A program made the position numbers and the translations under genes. The notes beneath the pieces were generated by a model that had not been told where the DNA came from, did not search any database, and worked only from the letters and a program-made list of their open reading frames with translations. Shown here piece after piece: positions 10,252 through 23,800 of a stretch of 64,000 nt of DNA (the first letter of the stretch is position 1; each line of letters begins with the position of its first letter). Source of the DNA: Clytia hemisphaerica (Eukaryota; Cnidaria; Hydrozoa; Leptothecata; Clytiidae); the NCBI GenBank assembly GCA_902728285.1, contig CACVBU010001197.1:319140-383139 (forward strand), given 5' to 3'.

Positions 10252-12277
10252 AAGTTTTCGATCAAATTTGCTTAAATATTTTGCTTTGGTGTATAAGCTC
10301 GTTGAATAAGCATAGGTTTTGAAGGTTCGGGATATGCTTTAACTTGCAATCCTTGTTGCTGTCATGTACACACATACTATAATGTGATAAAGATATCGTC
10401 AAAAGTCCCCTTTTTTTGTCAAGTGTGTGGGTGTTATTTTCAAAATTTTAGTGACAATGTCTTATAGACAATGGAATATAGAAACAGAAAAATGCGGCAG
10501 GGTGGGGGATTTTTAATGGGCAAAACAGCGGATTTACAACATTATCTAGAGTAATTTTTGGGATTTTGAAAACTAAGTTTAGTTTTAACAATGAGAATAA
10601 AGGTCCAAGGTATTTTTCTCACTACGGCAACTTTTTTGACTTTATTTTAGCCTAGCTAGGTTTTACCTTATATTAACTATGCAGTTGAGTTATCACTAAA
10701 GTGGACCTACATCCAACAATGGCCACCTCTGATTTTTAGACGAAGTCTTACATCTAGATGACTGAATCGCGGTACCTGATCACTACTGTCCAACTCATTG
10801 CTAAGAGCTCCTTGAGAAAACGTTAAGATGCACTACTTTCAGGGCCCACGCCATGATATGGAAAGTGGAGATGCCAAAAATGTTTACGCCTTTGCGAGGA
10901 AATTTTGATTTTGACCCTGGAAATGACGCTATTTCAGACTGATCTTGCCCCAGAAACGAAGCTATTGAAAGTATGAACCGTGATAGTTTACAAATAACAT
11001 TTTATTAAAAGAAACAAGGCACACGCCTAACCAATTAAGCTTACCATGCATTAACAGGTCCGCTGAGGTTTTCAAATTATGATATTTGATTGCGATTCCA
11101 GAAGCAGAGAATAGGAGTATGCTATTAGCACTTTCTCTTGTAGCATTTCTATTTCTACGAATTCAACACATTAAATGATTCATTTTTGCTTAAATTCGAT
11201 TCTTGCTACTGTATGTTTCGTTTATAATGATTACACTAATGACATATTCAGAAGAGTCCCTCCAGGAAATTCTTAGAATTCTTCATGATGTTTTAATAAG
11301 CTTAGCATAGGGACTCCAAGCGTAAATAGGGTAGAAAATGAATTTTCAATTAGATTAAAAGATCCAAAACATTTCTGAAGGTCACCTAGTCGCTAATACA
11401 GGTAACAGATCACAAGTCAGTGACAAAACTCTAAATCAAAACAAAAAGCGTCAAGAAATCTCAAAATTGGATTTGAACTGACTGAAAAGATTTTTTTAAT
11501 ATTTTATATTCAGACATGTATTCAAAATATGCTGTTCTATGTCTCGACTGCTGTAGCAATGATAATGATGATGATATGCTGTTCGCTCTGTTTCAACTAA
11601 TATTGAGATTACAAATATAAAAGGATCTGCATCGACAGGACAGACCATGTTTTATGTTTTGATTATCTGGTCTGCAAACTAGTCTTCAAAAAATATTGCA
11701 ATTGTATGCTATTTTGGTTATATCTTATTATGCGAGATTGACTTATATAAAGATTGGTATTTATAAACTCGGGGACTTTTCTTGTATTTGATTTTTCTCT
11801 TTCGAGACTTAGAGAAAAGAGGGTTTCTCACCGACGCTTCAATACTATTAAATATCACGCTTTGTTTGTAGTATTGAGAAATTATGATGACGAAGTGATA
11901 TACTTTAAATACAAAGTCAATCATTACATTAGAATTTTTTCACATTCTCATTTTCAATGTTTGATAGATATGTGAGGAAGTTGTTACGAGAGGTTACTGT
12001 TGGTAAACGGAAACTGTGGTGTCACAGAACAGTGTCCGCATGTTGTCACTTTGTTTACAAACAGAGCTGAAAGATTAAAGGGAAAGAGGGTTTTGAGGAG
12101 GCATTTTAGAGGTATAGTTGGGTCATTACTGTTTTACATTTTTCGTGAAATGATACTTTATGGCAGTTTCTATTTTTTCCAGTAGAGAATATATATTGAT
12201 TTCAAGAAGTTTGGAGATTTCAACTAACAAGTTTATAAAATATTTGGATAAATTTGATTTTGGTTTGACGTATAAGA
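10252..12277 (+). promoter_or_regulatory. Intronic interval upstream of exon B; possible alternative promoter
   Basis: No coding exon or repeat copy was recognised here. If exon B is a first coding exon, its promoter should lie in this interval. TATA-like strings occur at about 11744 (tatataaa) and 12234 (tataaaa, about 44 nt before the ATG), but such strings are common in DNA this AT-rich, so they are weak evidence. Confidence 0.2.
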
Positions 12278-15200
12278 ATGCCTCTGGAATGGAAAGGCAT
12301 TGTCAAGTCAGGAAATTTGAAGAAATCACCACCCTTAGATTCATTTGGTAAATCAAACAGACGTTGGCATGTCCGATATTTCGTGCTTTACGATCCCAGT
12401 ATATTACTACCCCGGACACGCAGTAATGCTAGCCGGTATTCGATTGATTTTGATTCCGGTCTAGACGAGTTAGCTCCACCTCCACTTCCGGCACGTAATA
12501 AACGCCGTAAATCAAGTGTCATTGCGGAGAATTTATTACGGCGCTTTCGACAGGATGATAGTTTTGATGCGAGTGATGTTAAACAGCTGACATTGTTTTA
12601 TTTTGAAAATGCTGAAAAAGAAATGCAAGGTGCTCCACCTAAAAGTAAGTATTAAAGGAATGCAAAGTCTAGCAAATTTTTAACACTTTGTTTAGCTTAA
12701 CGTACATGGCTTATCAAGGCCCAAGCTAGACGATGCTATCTTCCGTTTAGAGGTCATTAAACGCAGGAAAGAGTTAGGGCGTCAGGGTGGTTTACGGGAA
12801 AAAAGTGGCGGTAGAGTTTTGGAACAAAACGGACAAAACGTTTACACTGTAAATATCTCCGCCAATGCTTGCTACACCCGAATTTATCACGCCTCTCCTA
12901 AACTATTCCCTTTTTTAGTGATCTTGTGTAGACGATAGGATCGTCTAGGCCCAAGCCATCATCTGCACGCCTACACTTTCTTGAGAAATTTTTCTTCTTC
13001 AACAAAAAACTTTAATTTTTAGTAAATTGTATACCAAAAAGCATGCTGTTTGCCCCGTCAAATTTCCAATTCAAGGCGTTGGTCCTTGTTATCACTATGT
13101 CAATTTCTTATTCTGAAATCTTATGAAGGATCCAGTCCTCGATCTAAAATTATGGTCGAAACATATTGAGATTTTAGTGTATCTTAAGGTTTTGAAGAAT
13201 TTAAAGTTCGGGCGAGAATTGCTATCTTAGCACTTCCACTTTATTTCATTGAATATTTCGATTTTGGAGCGGTTCGGTGGCTTCTAGGCTATATTCCAAG
13301 ACTTTTTGGAGCAAGTTTTGGGTTTTAAATCCTGAGATCCTAAGGTCCTAAGTGTTAAGTCACATGTTAAAACTCAGAGTTAAAAAAAAAACTCTACTTT
13401 CCAAATGTAGTTTAACGCGCTTAAAAATCATTTGTGGTGTTTAGAATTTCGCAGGGAAATCCCCTTTGTTTCAAATGTTTTGTCCATGATTGTAGTCGAA
13501 TAGTAAGACCGTATCAAAAAATTTGCTTGTAATCCGTACTTCTTTCTCAAAAGTATCAGCAAACTGGATTGGAATCTTGTTTTTAAAAAATTGTGGTTTA
13601 GCGTCACGAAAAGACCTGTTATTTTTTAAAAGCGTGGTAGAAAAACGCGGTGCCATTTAAAAGAGACACGAAATGACAGAACAGTCAATATTGTTTAGCT
13701 GTTTTGACTTATAGTCTTTCTGTTTTATTAATCGAAGCCTTCCTATACATTTGAAATCTCGAAATATTCATTGCTCTGCTATGATGAGCCCCCCCCTTCA
13801 GCGAACCTTAAATTCACACAATCGCGCTATTTTTTCCAAATTCACACATTTACGCAATTTCTTTTCGAAATTCACGCAATTTCTATTCACGCAAAGTTTT
13901 CTAATTCACGCATTCACGTAACTTTTTTCACATTTTCACGCATTCACGCAAGTGAAAATGCCCATGCACGCAGTCATGCAAACCGCTGGGGACCCCCTAT
14001 GATAACAGCGTAAGTTGACCAATAGGGTGCTACTGAAATCTTTATTAGTACTTAGCTTTTATATTTCATCTCACTTGCTGGTGGTTCATGTCACCTTCCA
14101 AATTACCGAGATCGGCTTTTTCCCCACAAAAGAATGAATTGACCGCGCAATTTCACTTTCTAAACTTGATGACAAGCTCACTTGTGAGTAATGCCTCTAA
14201 ATTTGAGGGTTCAAAAACCTGCTAACTGTAACATAACGGTTAAAAACGTTAATCGCAAATTTCTTTTTCTGGGTCATCAAAGGATCAGATTGCAGATCTC
14301 TGTATATAATCTCGCTAATCCTCTGCTTAGAAATTGTAAATTTTGTTTCAAAAATTTTTTGCATTTTTGTAAAACCGAATTTCAAAGAAAGCTTATCTAT
14401 TTTCTTAAATTTTTACTTTCTCAAGCACATTCAAGTATGGTTGATTTTTGTATGTCCCTGTTAGCGCTACCCCAACAGCAAAAAATGACGCGAAGCAACT
14501 TATGATAAATAAAATTAAGTTTCGTCACTTCAACTTTCGGCCATTCAAGAGGAAGGGCTACGTTAAAATTTCTCAGAATGGTCCTTTAACTTTTCAGTTA
14601 CTGTATGTTAAATTAGTTGTTTAACCGACTTCCATGGCATACTTAAGGTGGTAGTCTACCGAGAAATGGAAAATCATCGAAAAAATTGTCGAATTTTGGT
14701 TTTTGGGTGTTTTGAGATCCTTAGGTCTTTCTGAACATCTCCTGGAAATTTCAGAGAGATATCTTTATTTTTCAGGTCGCAGTGAGCATTTTTGTCCTGC
14801 TGGGTGCTTGAAAAATCGCCCTAGCAACGGAAAAAATCCCGTTGCTAAGGACTTATTTTTTCAATCTCGGCCGTTTGCCTTTTTCTTTGATTTTCTCAAA
14901 ACGCGTTTCCGGGGGTTTGCATTCACCTTGTCAGAAATATCTTAGGATTGAGAGTAGCTACAGACTTGAAATTTTCAGGGAAGTTTCCTTACATGATTGT
15001 GTATTGAATGAATGGATTAAAAAGTTTTAAAATTGGTTTCCTGATTTTTAATCTCAAAAAAGCGTTTTTTTCAGTTTCTTACCCCCTGGAAAAAAATTTC
15101 AATTTTTTTTTTCACTCATTCCAGACCTTTTCTAAATATTAGTCATTTAAAAAAAAAACTAACTTCATAGGTCAAGCCGACTATTCAGAAAACCTGACAC

Positions 15201-18200
15201 AAGCAAAATAAAGTATTTTACCCCCTGACTGATTTTACCCCCGTCTTTGGTTATTTTTAGAATTTTTTTTTATTTTTAGAAATGTTAATAGTTGATATAC
15301 ATTTCCTGAAAATTTCATTACGAAATGTAAAGAAGTTCTTGAGTTATTGCAAAAAATGTGATTTTTTGACTTTTGAAATCTGGCGGTAGACTACCACCTT
15401 AAATGGGCGTCCTATATTCATGAAATGCACCATTGCAATGTCTTCTGAGATTACATCACGGACCAAATAGCTGATTGGTTGTAAGTGACGTAAAATCAGT
15501 CAATACGTCACTTTCAACCAATCAGCTGTTGGGTCCTTGGAAGACATTGCAATAGGGCATATTACGAAATAGGTCAACCTAAGGGCCAAATTTGAAAATG
15601 TGGAAATTTATGTTTGTTTTTGCCAAAACTGTTTAACAGATCATTGGGCTTTGTAATGGACCAATAGTTGTTTTGAAAGTTCATATTTTGAATCTGGTAT
15701 AGGTCTACTCATAAAACCCAAGCGTAAAAAAAATCTGTCGGATGGACGCTCAAATATTGGGAAAAGATAAAGATTTTCCTTTGGTAATCACAAATTAAAA
15801 CGCATTCTTATGATAAACCGTAGCATGAAGAATATATATAAGGTGCAACATCAAATTTGAATAACTTTAACTTTTTTTTATTATATTATCATGTTCGATT
15901 TGTCCATCCGACAGATTTTTGAAATAATAAAAGTTTGAGAGGAAAGGTGTTCTGTTATTTAGTAGTTTTAAATAATTGAAATCTATCGAATTTGAGATCG
16001 CCTTAACAAATAAAAACGGGTGTAGTAGCTATAACTTGCACCATTTATTTACAAATGGCATCTTAAATTTTGTCCGTCCGACAGAAATATAGTCCTAAAA
16101 CTTCAACTTAAATATAGCTGTCACCTTCTTTGTTAAATTACGACACGCTGCTGGCTTGTTGTTTTAATTGGAGTCAATACCTCACTGCACTGTATTATGA
16201 AGCTAGAACAGCTAAAGATTTATCGAAACCCTTTTCCTCGCCTTAGGAAAAAAGTAAAAGTCCATCCGACAGATTTATCTCACTGCAAATAAGCATGCTA
16301 TTTTTGGTATTTATCTATCACTTTTAGATAGCAAATGACAAGTATATGGCAACTGAAGTATTACGCCGTGATTTATTCGAAAAAGTTGACTATCCAATAT
16401 ATTTTTATCTCAATGTGTAGAGGGCTTTAACATCAAATGGGAGAGTCAATCGAATGTAAAACATTCGATCAATCGAATGCAAAACATTCGATCAAGCCAA
16501 TGCAAAACATTCGAATTTTAAATCGAATGTTTTTTACTTTCGAATGTTTTCTATATTTAATTCATAGTCCTTCAACATTCGATCAATCGAATGCAAAACA
16601 TTCGATCAAGCCAATGCAAAACATTCGAATTTTAAATCGAATGTTTTTTTTACTTTCGAATGTTTTCTACGTGTTTAAAAAACTAAGTTCAACTTTTTTG
16701 ATTCATAATCCTTCAAACGTTATTTTGTAAACTCGTGCAAACTTGTGGTAAAATAGAGTGTCAATATGGGTCGACCTAAGTCAAACAAATCCAAATCCGA
16801 AATGAATAAGGAGTATTTGAAGCGCTATCGCGAAAAGAATGCAGAAAAATATAAGAAAGGAGACAACGAACGAAAAAAACTAAAATTGCGTCACATGAAG
16901 TACATAGAGCCTGGAAAATACAAGGAACATCTGGCAAAGGACAGACACAGGAAAAAAGAATACCGAGAGAAGAAAAAACGTGATGAACAAGCGCGTGAAC
17001 AAGAGGAAGCACAGCAGCAGAATGATGAAGCTTCCTCATCTTCTAGCACTCCTCCTGCTTTTCGTACCAAGCAATCACTGCAAAGAAGTGTTAAAAAAGT
17101 CGAGAGGCTGTTACCGAAAAGCCCTCGCAAAAAATCAGAAGTCATCAGAGGTCTCGCGAGCAAATACATGCGCATCCAGTTCTGCAAGAAAAGGGGACGG
17201 AAAGAAAAGGTTCTTAGTGACGAACAACTTAAGTACCTTGACGATTTTTTTGAAAGACCGGATATAACGTACACCAACCCTGGTCGGAAAGACCACGTCT
17301 ATCTTGGCAAAGTAAACGGTGAGAAATTGTTTGCCCAAAAACGGTATCTACTTTGGACATTGAGAGAGGTCTTGGAGATTTTAAACGATGAAAAAAACCA
17401 ACTGAAGTTCACCTTCAGACAGATGTATAAGTACATTAAAACGAAAAAACAAATTATCTTTCAAGGTGATATTCCAGATACCTCCTGCCTTTGCGAGGTG
17501 TGTGAGAATACCTGCCTCATTGCTAAAGCTTTGCTACGTATCAAAAAAGGTCATCCAACCGATCCCCACAGCATTATGGAAAAGTACTGTTGTGATGCGT
17601 CTGACATGACCTGTATTAACAGTACATGTGGAGAATGCAACGGAATCAAAATCCTGAATGGTTGGAATGAAAACGAGAAAAGCGATGAAAGCGAAGAAAG
17701 TGACGACAGCGAAGAAAATGACGACAGCGAAGAAAGTGAAAATGAAGAAGCTACATCTAAGAAAGGTGGTTCCAAACCAACATTCGTATACAAAGCGTGG
17801 GTCAGAGAAAACCATAAAATAAAGAAAACAACTGTGACAAAGGAGACTCGTGATGAGCTGTTTAAAGACTGGGAAACGTCTCTAGCTACTCTAAAGAAAC
17901 ACATTCATCGCAAGCGAGAACAGGTAATTATATTATGTTACTATAGTCATTTTATGCATTCGATATACATCTTGTGTCAAGTGCTTTTTTAAATCAATTA
18001 ATCTCAATAGTACCAAAACAATCATTAGTTAAATATACATATTCTTTGTAATCAAAGGCTAAAAGCTAGAGATTTCCATTAACAGGTCAGAACCTTTTCC
18101 CAGTGAAGTAGTAAAGACAATACTGTCAAAGGCTTGCTCGCAAAAATTACTTAAGTTGTTGTATCAAATATTAAAATATTATTTTTAGCATGCTGCATAC

Positions 18201-20848
18201 GTGGCCATGAAGGAGAATATAGAACCTGGAACGGCCATCATCCACGTTGATTACAGTGAGAGTTATCGTAATAAGCAACAAGATGAAATCCAGAGTGCCT
18301 ATTTTGGACAGTCGTCTTTTAGCATTTTTACTGCATGCGCGTATTACAAGGCAGATAATTCAGACGATCCTTTGGTGAAACGATCATTGACAATCGTTAG
18401 TGAAAGCAGCGACCATTCAAGAGTCGCCTCGATGTCATGCGTCAAGATGGTTATTGAGGAAATTGAGAAATCGATAGCTCTTACAAAGGTGATTGCATGG
18501 AGTGATGGCATGGGGGCACAATTTCGTTCCCGCTTTGTCTTCAAAATCCTTTCTGAATATAGGCCGGATTTAGATTTAGAATGGCATTTCAATGAAGCAC
18601 ATCACGGGAAAGGGCCAATGGACGGAATCGGAGGTACCATTAAAAACGTCGTGTACCGTAAAGTCAAAACAAATAAGGTGATTGTAAATTCTGCAAAGGA
18701 ATTCCAAGAAGCAGCCAGTAAATTTGTTCCTTCGATAACATCACTTTTCCAAACAGAAGAAATGCTAATCAAAAGAGCCAGAAGAAAATATTGAAGCCGC
18801 ACCGAAAATCCCTGACACGCTCAAAATTCACAAGTGGCACAGGAAAATCTTACAAAATGGAGCTTGTAAGATCAGTTTTTATTTTTTATCCAATGATCAT
18901 CTCCCATATACAGAACAAATTTACGAAAAGTCGAAGCAACAAGACAAAAATTTGAAATGTCATCACGAGGAAAGGGAGTTTGAGTCGTTGGCATTATTGA
19001 AGAATACATGTGCCAAGTGTTTAAGTCTTTACAGCTACGAAGAGGAGAGTGAAGACTGGCTCAAATGTCCCTCCTGTATTCAGTGGTTCCATGAATCATG
19101 TTTTTGAAAGTTTAATTTATTATGACTTCATTTATGATGGCTTAAAGCCTAGAAAAATAACTATTTATTAATCTGTCGGATGGACTTCCCCAAATCTCTT
19201 TATGCATTTTTCGAACTCCACGGAACACCTTTGATTAAAGAAATATCTTTAAAGCATCCTAAAAGTATTAATTTTTGTTATAACAACAAAAAGTCTGACT
19301 AGTTTTTATGAAGAGGGTTGAGTATGGTGAAATGTGTGCACAACTTTTTCGAGGTTAATCTGTCGGATGGACAAATATTTTCATAGCACGATTATCAAAA
19401 ATACAATCAATTCACATCAAAATAGTTTTAAGATATGAAAAAGCTCATAGTTATGATGATCTAGAACCATAAACGACTTACTGTAAAGAATCTTGAAATT
19501 TCTGAAAATGTTTGTCCATCCGACATTTCCTTCCGACAGATTTATTCCATTTCACATTTCATAGAAATTTTTCGATTAATATTTTCTTAAAGTAATTTTT
19601 CCTTTTTATTTTCAAAGATAAGTCATCAAGCAAATTAAAAAACTTAAAGTGATGATGTTTTTGCATCCAAATTCGATAGAAGAATAAATTTACTGTCGAA
19701 AATAAAAAAACTAATATTTATCGAATCCTTCCGACAGAAAAAGTATTTGATAAATTAAAAAATTTACATAGCTCGAATTTCTGTTCTGTTTGCCTGAATC
19801 AAATCTTGCCTTAGGTACATTTCTTTAAGCAATAGTCAGAAGGGCTTGAGGATATACAATTTTTATTAAATAAGCCTTAAACTATCAAAAGTCCGTCCGA
19901 CAGAAAAACGAATTTCGTAATAGGCCCAATAGTGCATATCATGAATTTTTGCCGGTCACAAAAATATAACTGTCATCTGAAAATTTTCGGTTAGAATTAA
20001 ACAGACCTTGCTCAATATGCATTTCCAAACTTAGTCATGATATGACCTTTAGGAAATAAAAAAGATAAACAAGATCTTTAGCATTTTAATTTTTAGTTCT
20101 GGAGAGAGAACTTTCTCGATATTTAAGATGGTGCAACTTTTTGCATGGTATTGCCGAAAAAGGAAAACATAAACAACCTATGACTGTTGTATAAATTTGT
20201 GTTTGAATTGCGTAAGCTCTGTGTCAACCAAAGAAAGAAATCAAAACTTTTTTTGCAAGCAAAATGAAAAACAAATTGATTAAATTTGGCACGACATTGA
20301 TATAATCGTGAAATTTCTTCCCATTCAAAGTATTCCTAATTTTATCCTATCAATTTGCGATGACGAATATGATGAATATCACACCCCTGTCTCACAGCCC
20401 CGGTGGAACTCTTTTCCTCAGTGGGGATAAAAATTCCTATTGAAATCCCAATGGGGATAGAAATTCTATTGTTCAAAGTCTAAAAAATCCAGTGAGATGG
20501 TTTTGGAGTACAATTTTCAAACATTTAATTTCGAGTGGGGTTGAAATCTAAGTCAATTTCTCAGTGGGGCTGAAATTCCAGGGTATTCTCCTACCGGTGA
20601 CAAAATTTTTGCCAGATTTTTCAGTGGGGCTGGGGTCCCAGCGGGTCTGTGACACAGGGGTGTAATATAATTTTCAAGCTTTCGAGTACACAGTACTCGT
20701 CATAGTCCCAAGTGCGAGAAGGCCAAAGACCTACATATGTAATTATCGCATCTGCATATCAGACTTGCAAAGTCCAACAGTGCCAGACAATTTCAAAAAG
20801 TATAAGAAGAAGCATAACCCAAAAATAAACATTTCCTTGGATTTTTAA

Positions 20849-20890
<42 letters not shown>

Positions 20891-23800
20891 GACTCTATTT
20901 TCTTGTTGTTTTTTATTTAAAAATCCAAGGAAATGTTTATTTTTGGGTTATGCTTCTTCTTAGACTTGCAAAGATAAGACAAAATTTGGTTTCCAAATTC
21001 CACCGCCTAAAAACCGACTTTGTTTTCATCCTGATTTAAAATTTGGATGGAAAAATCGCACTCCGGACTCATCCCCACTGGACTCTTTTACCTAGGAACA
21101 GTAAAAATTCTGTACACTGTTGGATTTCTTTTGGATAAACATTTTCATCCCCACTGTGGGAAGAAGTTTCACTAGGGCTTTGAGAAAGAGGTGAATACTA
21201 ATAAAGAAAACAAGCACGTCTTAATTTTCAATCAAGGTACGAAAAAATCAGATAACAGTGCTTTAATACGACCTGGGACCGAGGAAAAAATTATTTATGA
21301 GATAAATTCTTCTCAGATGCACCACCCGGCCAAATCGAAAAAAAATCTGGCGTGTAGCACTGTCATGTTTGTTATGTTGACTACTAAGAAATAAATAACA
21401 TGGAAAACAATTTTTTTCAGTTTCTAGTATTCAAGTTTCATAATTGCATCCAATCTAAATGTTCATTTTCTTTCCTTTTTTTTTTACAGACAAGATCAAT
21501 TTGGAAGATGCGAAAGTGACAGAAGGGGCACCGGTCAACAATAACAAATGGGTCATCAACTTGGAAACAAAAGATCGATTGTATTATCTGTGTCCCGAAA
21601 CCGAAAGTGATCTTTACACATGGATGGAAGCACTGACCAGTACAATCGAGAAACAAAAGGTAGCATTCTAGCTATTCACTCTGGTGAATTTAAGATTCTA
21701 GGCCGGTGATTTCTTAGCAAGCCAAGTGTATTGATTAGCGTGAATGTGTACTTGAGGTGGTGAACCGATCTTTTGGACCGGCAAAATTCACTGTTCCCAG
21801 GGCTTAAACAAGACCCCTGCTTTAAGTTTCCAATGTTATATGTAATTATACGCAAAAAAAATAAATTTTATCTTTCCATCGTGTAGAATGGAGAAAAGTC
21901 GAAACGAGATTCGATATCAGAATGGACTGTCCCTTCACCAAGACACAAAGAACCAGCAACTGAAGTAAACAACAGGTATGCAATCTTGCGTTTATCTACC
22001 GATGTTTAATATCGCTATTAATCCTACATGTTTTTTAATATAAAACAAACTATAATTCTTAAAAAAATGAACGTAAATACTCAAAAAATGGCGAAAATAA
22101 GAACATGTTAAGAACACTTGGCTTAAAACTCAAAAAAAGTTTAGAACATCTAAAGGCTTCAAAAATTCTGGATGTTCTAAAATAAAATAAAATGTGTATC
22201 TCAATATTTTTAGACTTCGAGATGAGCTTTATAGAATGAAATTGGAACGTCACCACGATCCACAAGGCTCCGGTCACATTTCACCACAGGAACCGACATT
22301 CGAATTCGATTTCGTCCAACATTCAAACAGTAATAAAGACTCGGGCATCGAAACAGGTAAGATACTCAAATCAGATTTCTTTAGACTATCTTCCTACTGT
22401 CTAAAATGAAACGTATATATTAAATGGAAAATCGACTACGTTTTATTTTCTAATTTCAATGTGGGCAAAAAAGTTTGCAATAAGTAAATTTTGACTTATC
22501 AATTGAAAGCCTGAAAAAGTATTATTTTACGTCTTACAGTAGCGTGATGACAGGGGGCTGGTTTGCCCCAAAAAAACACTACTGGCTTGAATTACATTCC
22601 TTTAATATAAAATGTTCAAAGATTAATCAACTCAAAGGAACTGAAAGGTGTAGAACTGTTTTCTATTCTTCCAGGTGACGAATTGAATTCCTCCATGATT
22701 TCAAATAACGGAATAAAAGGATACGATCCTCTACCACCACGTCCACAATCAGGTGTCACCGATCAGATGGTGCCAGTACCTCACCAATCATATGCAGGTC
22801 AACCTGATGAACTCGATGAAGGCGAGGATGCAATATACGGCAATCTTACAACAGAATCACCAAAAATTCAAAATGGATTTCAACAGAATTCACTTATTGA
22901 AGAAGATCTTTACGATTCCCCTCCTGTTTGCCAGAAACAGAATCTGAATCAACAACAGCTCGAAGAAGATGTGATTTATGGTTGTCCCCCTTCATCAACA
23001 AATGCAATGAAACCTCAAAGTTCACCAATACCATTTGCAGAACCAGAAACGGATGATATATATGACTGTCCACCGTCAAATACTCGACAATATAAACCGA
23101 CAGAAACGTTTTCGTCGGATGATATTTACGACTGTCCACCGACAAACTCAAGGATCAGCAGATACTCACCTAAACATATACCCGACTCTTTTGATGAAAA
23201 CACTGATGATATTTATGATGCACCTCCGTCAAGACAAACAACTCAAAAAATAGATTCCCAACAAGATGACATTTACGATTCTCCTCCTTCTAATGCTGGA
23301 CTACGAAAACAACCAGAACTATCTGAGAATATAATTAATGAGAACATGCAGTTTACAGAAGAAATTTATGATTGCCCTCCTACCACTAATCAAAAAGAAT
23401 CTGTCGACTCGGAAGAAATGTATGATTGCTTACCATCAAGGCCAGATCCTAGATGCTCACAATACCCTGCACAAGATGAAGTTTACAACTCCCCTCCCGA
23501 TCAATTATCAAAGGCTTCGACCGTAGATGAAATCTATGACAGCCCTCCTACTACTTCTTACACAACAATGAACTCTTTAAAATCACAATTAGCACAATCT
23601 GATGAAGTTTATGATTCGCCACCGACCAGACAAACTTTACAGTCAAAACAAGCTTTAACTCGTGATGATATCTACGACTGTCCACCGCCGTCAACTTATA
23701 CAACAATGACCTCTTTAAATGAAGAGCTTAACCAAGACGAAATTTATGATTGTGTGCCGAACAGAAGTCAACAACAATGTCTCACACAAGATGATATATA

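Larger units (their letters stand above)
15416..19946 (+). mobile_element. 4.5-kb cut-and-paste DNA transposon with DDE-like transposase
   Basis: The right end (19912-19946, atttcgtaataggcccaata then gtgcatatcatgaat) is the inverted form of the left end. The left copy is split by a hairpin insertion into attcatgaaatgcac (15416-15430) and agggcatattacgaaat (15554-15570). Inside both ends lie several copies of CTGTCGGATGGAC in both orientations, probably transposase-binding subterminal repeats. It carries one transposase gene in the same direction as the host adaptor gene, in whose intron it sits. I saw no certain target-site duplication, so the superfamily stays open. Confidence 0.75.

Noticed and set aside
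8374..12644. A protein with two tandem PH domains
   Set aside because: Each exon carries only beta1-beta3; there is just one downstream exon with the second half of the domain, and the exon at 12278 has an in-frame stop 12 nt before its ATG.
13771..14013. A small His/Ala-rich protein
   Set aside because: The open frame is a by-product of the TTCACGCA repeat; the other copies give different peptides.
16776..17904. Minus-strand open frames opposite the transposase (including Ser/Phe-rich ones)
   Set aside because: They are shadows of the transposase exon; the Ser/Leu/Phe-rich frame mirrors its acidic Asp/Glu/Ser codons.
22753..23526. Additional frames inside the adaptor's large exon
   Set aside because: They are out-of-frame shadows of the repetitive YxxP coding sequence.
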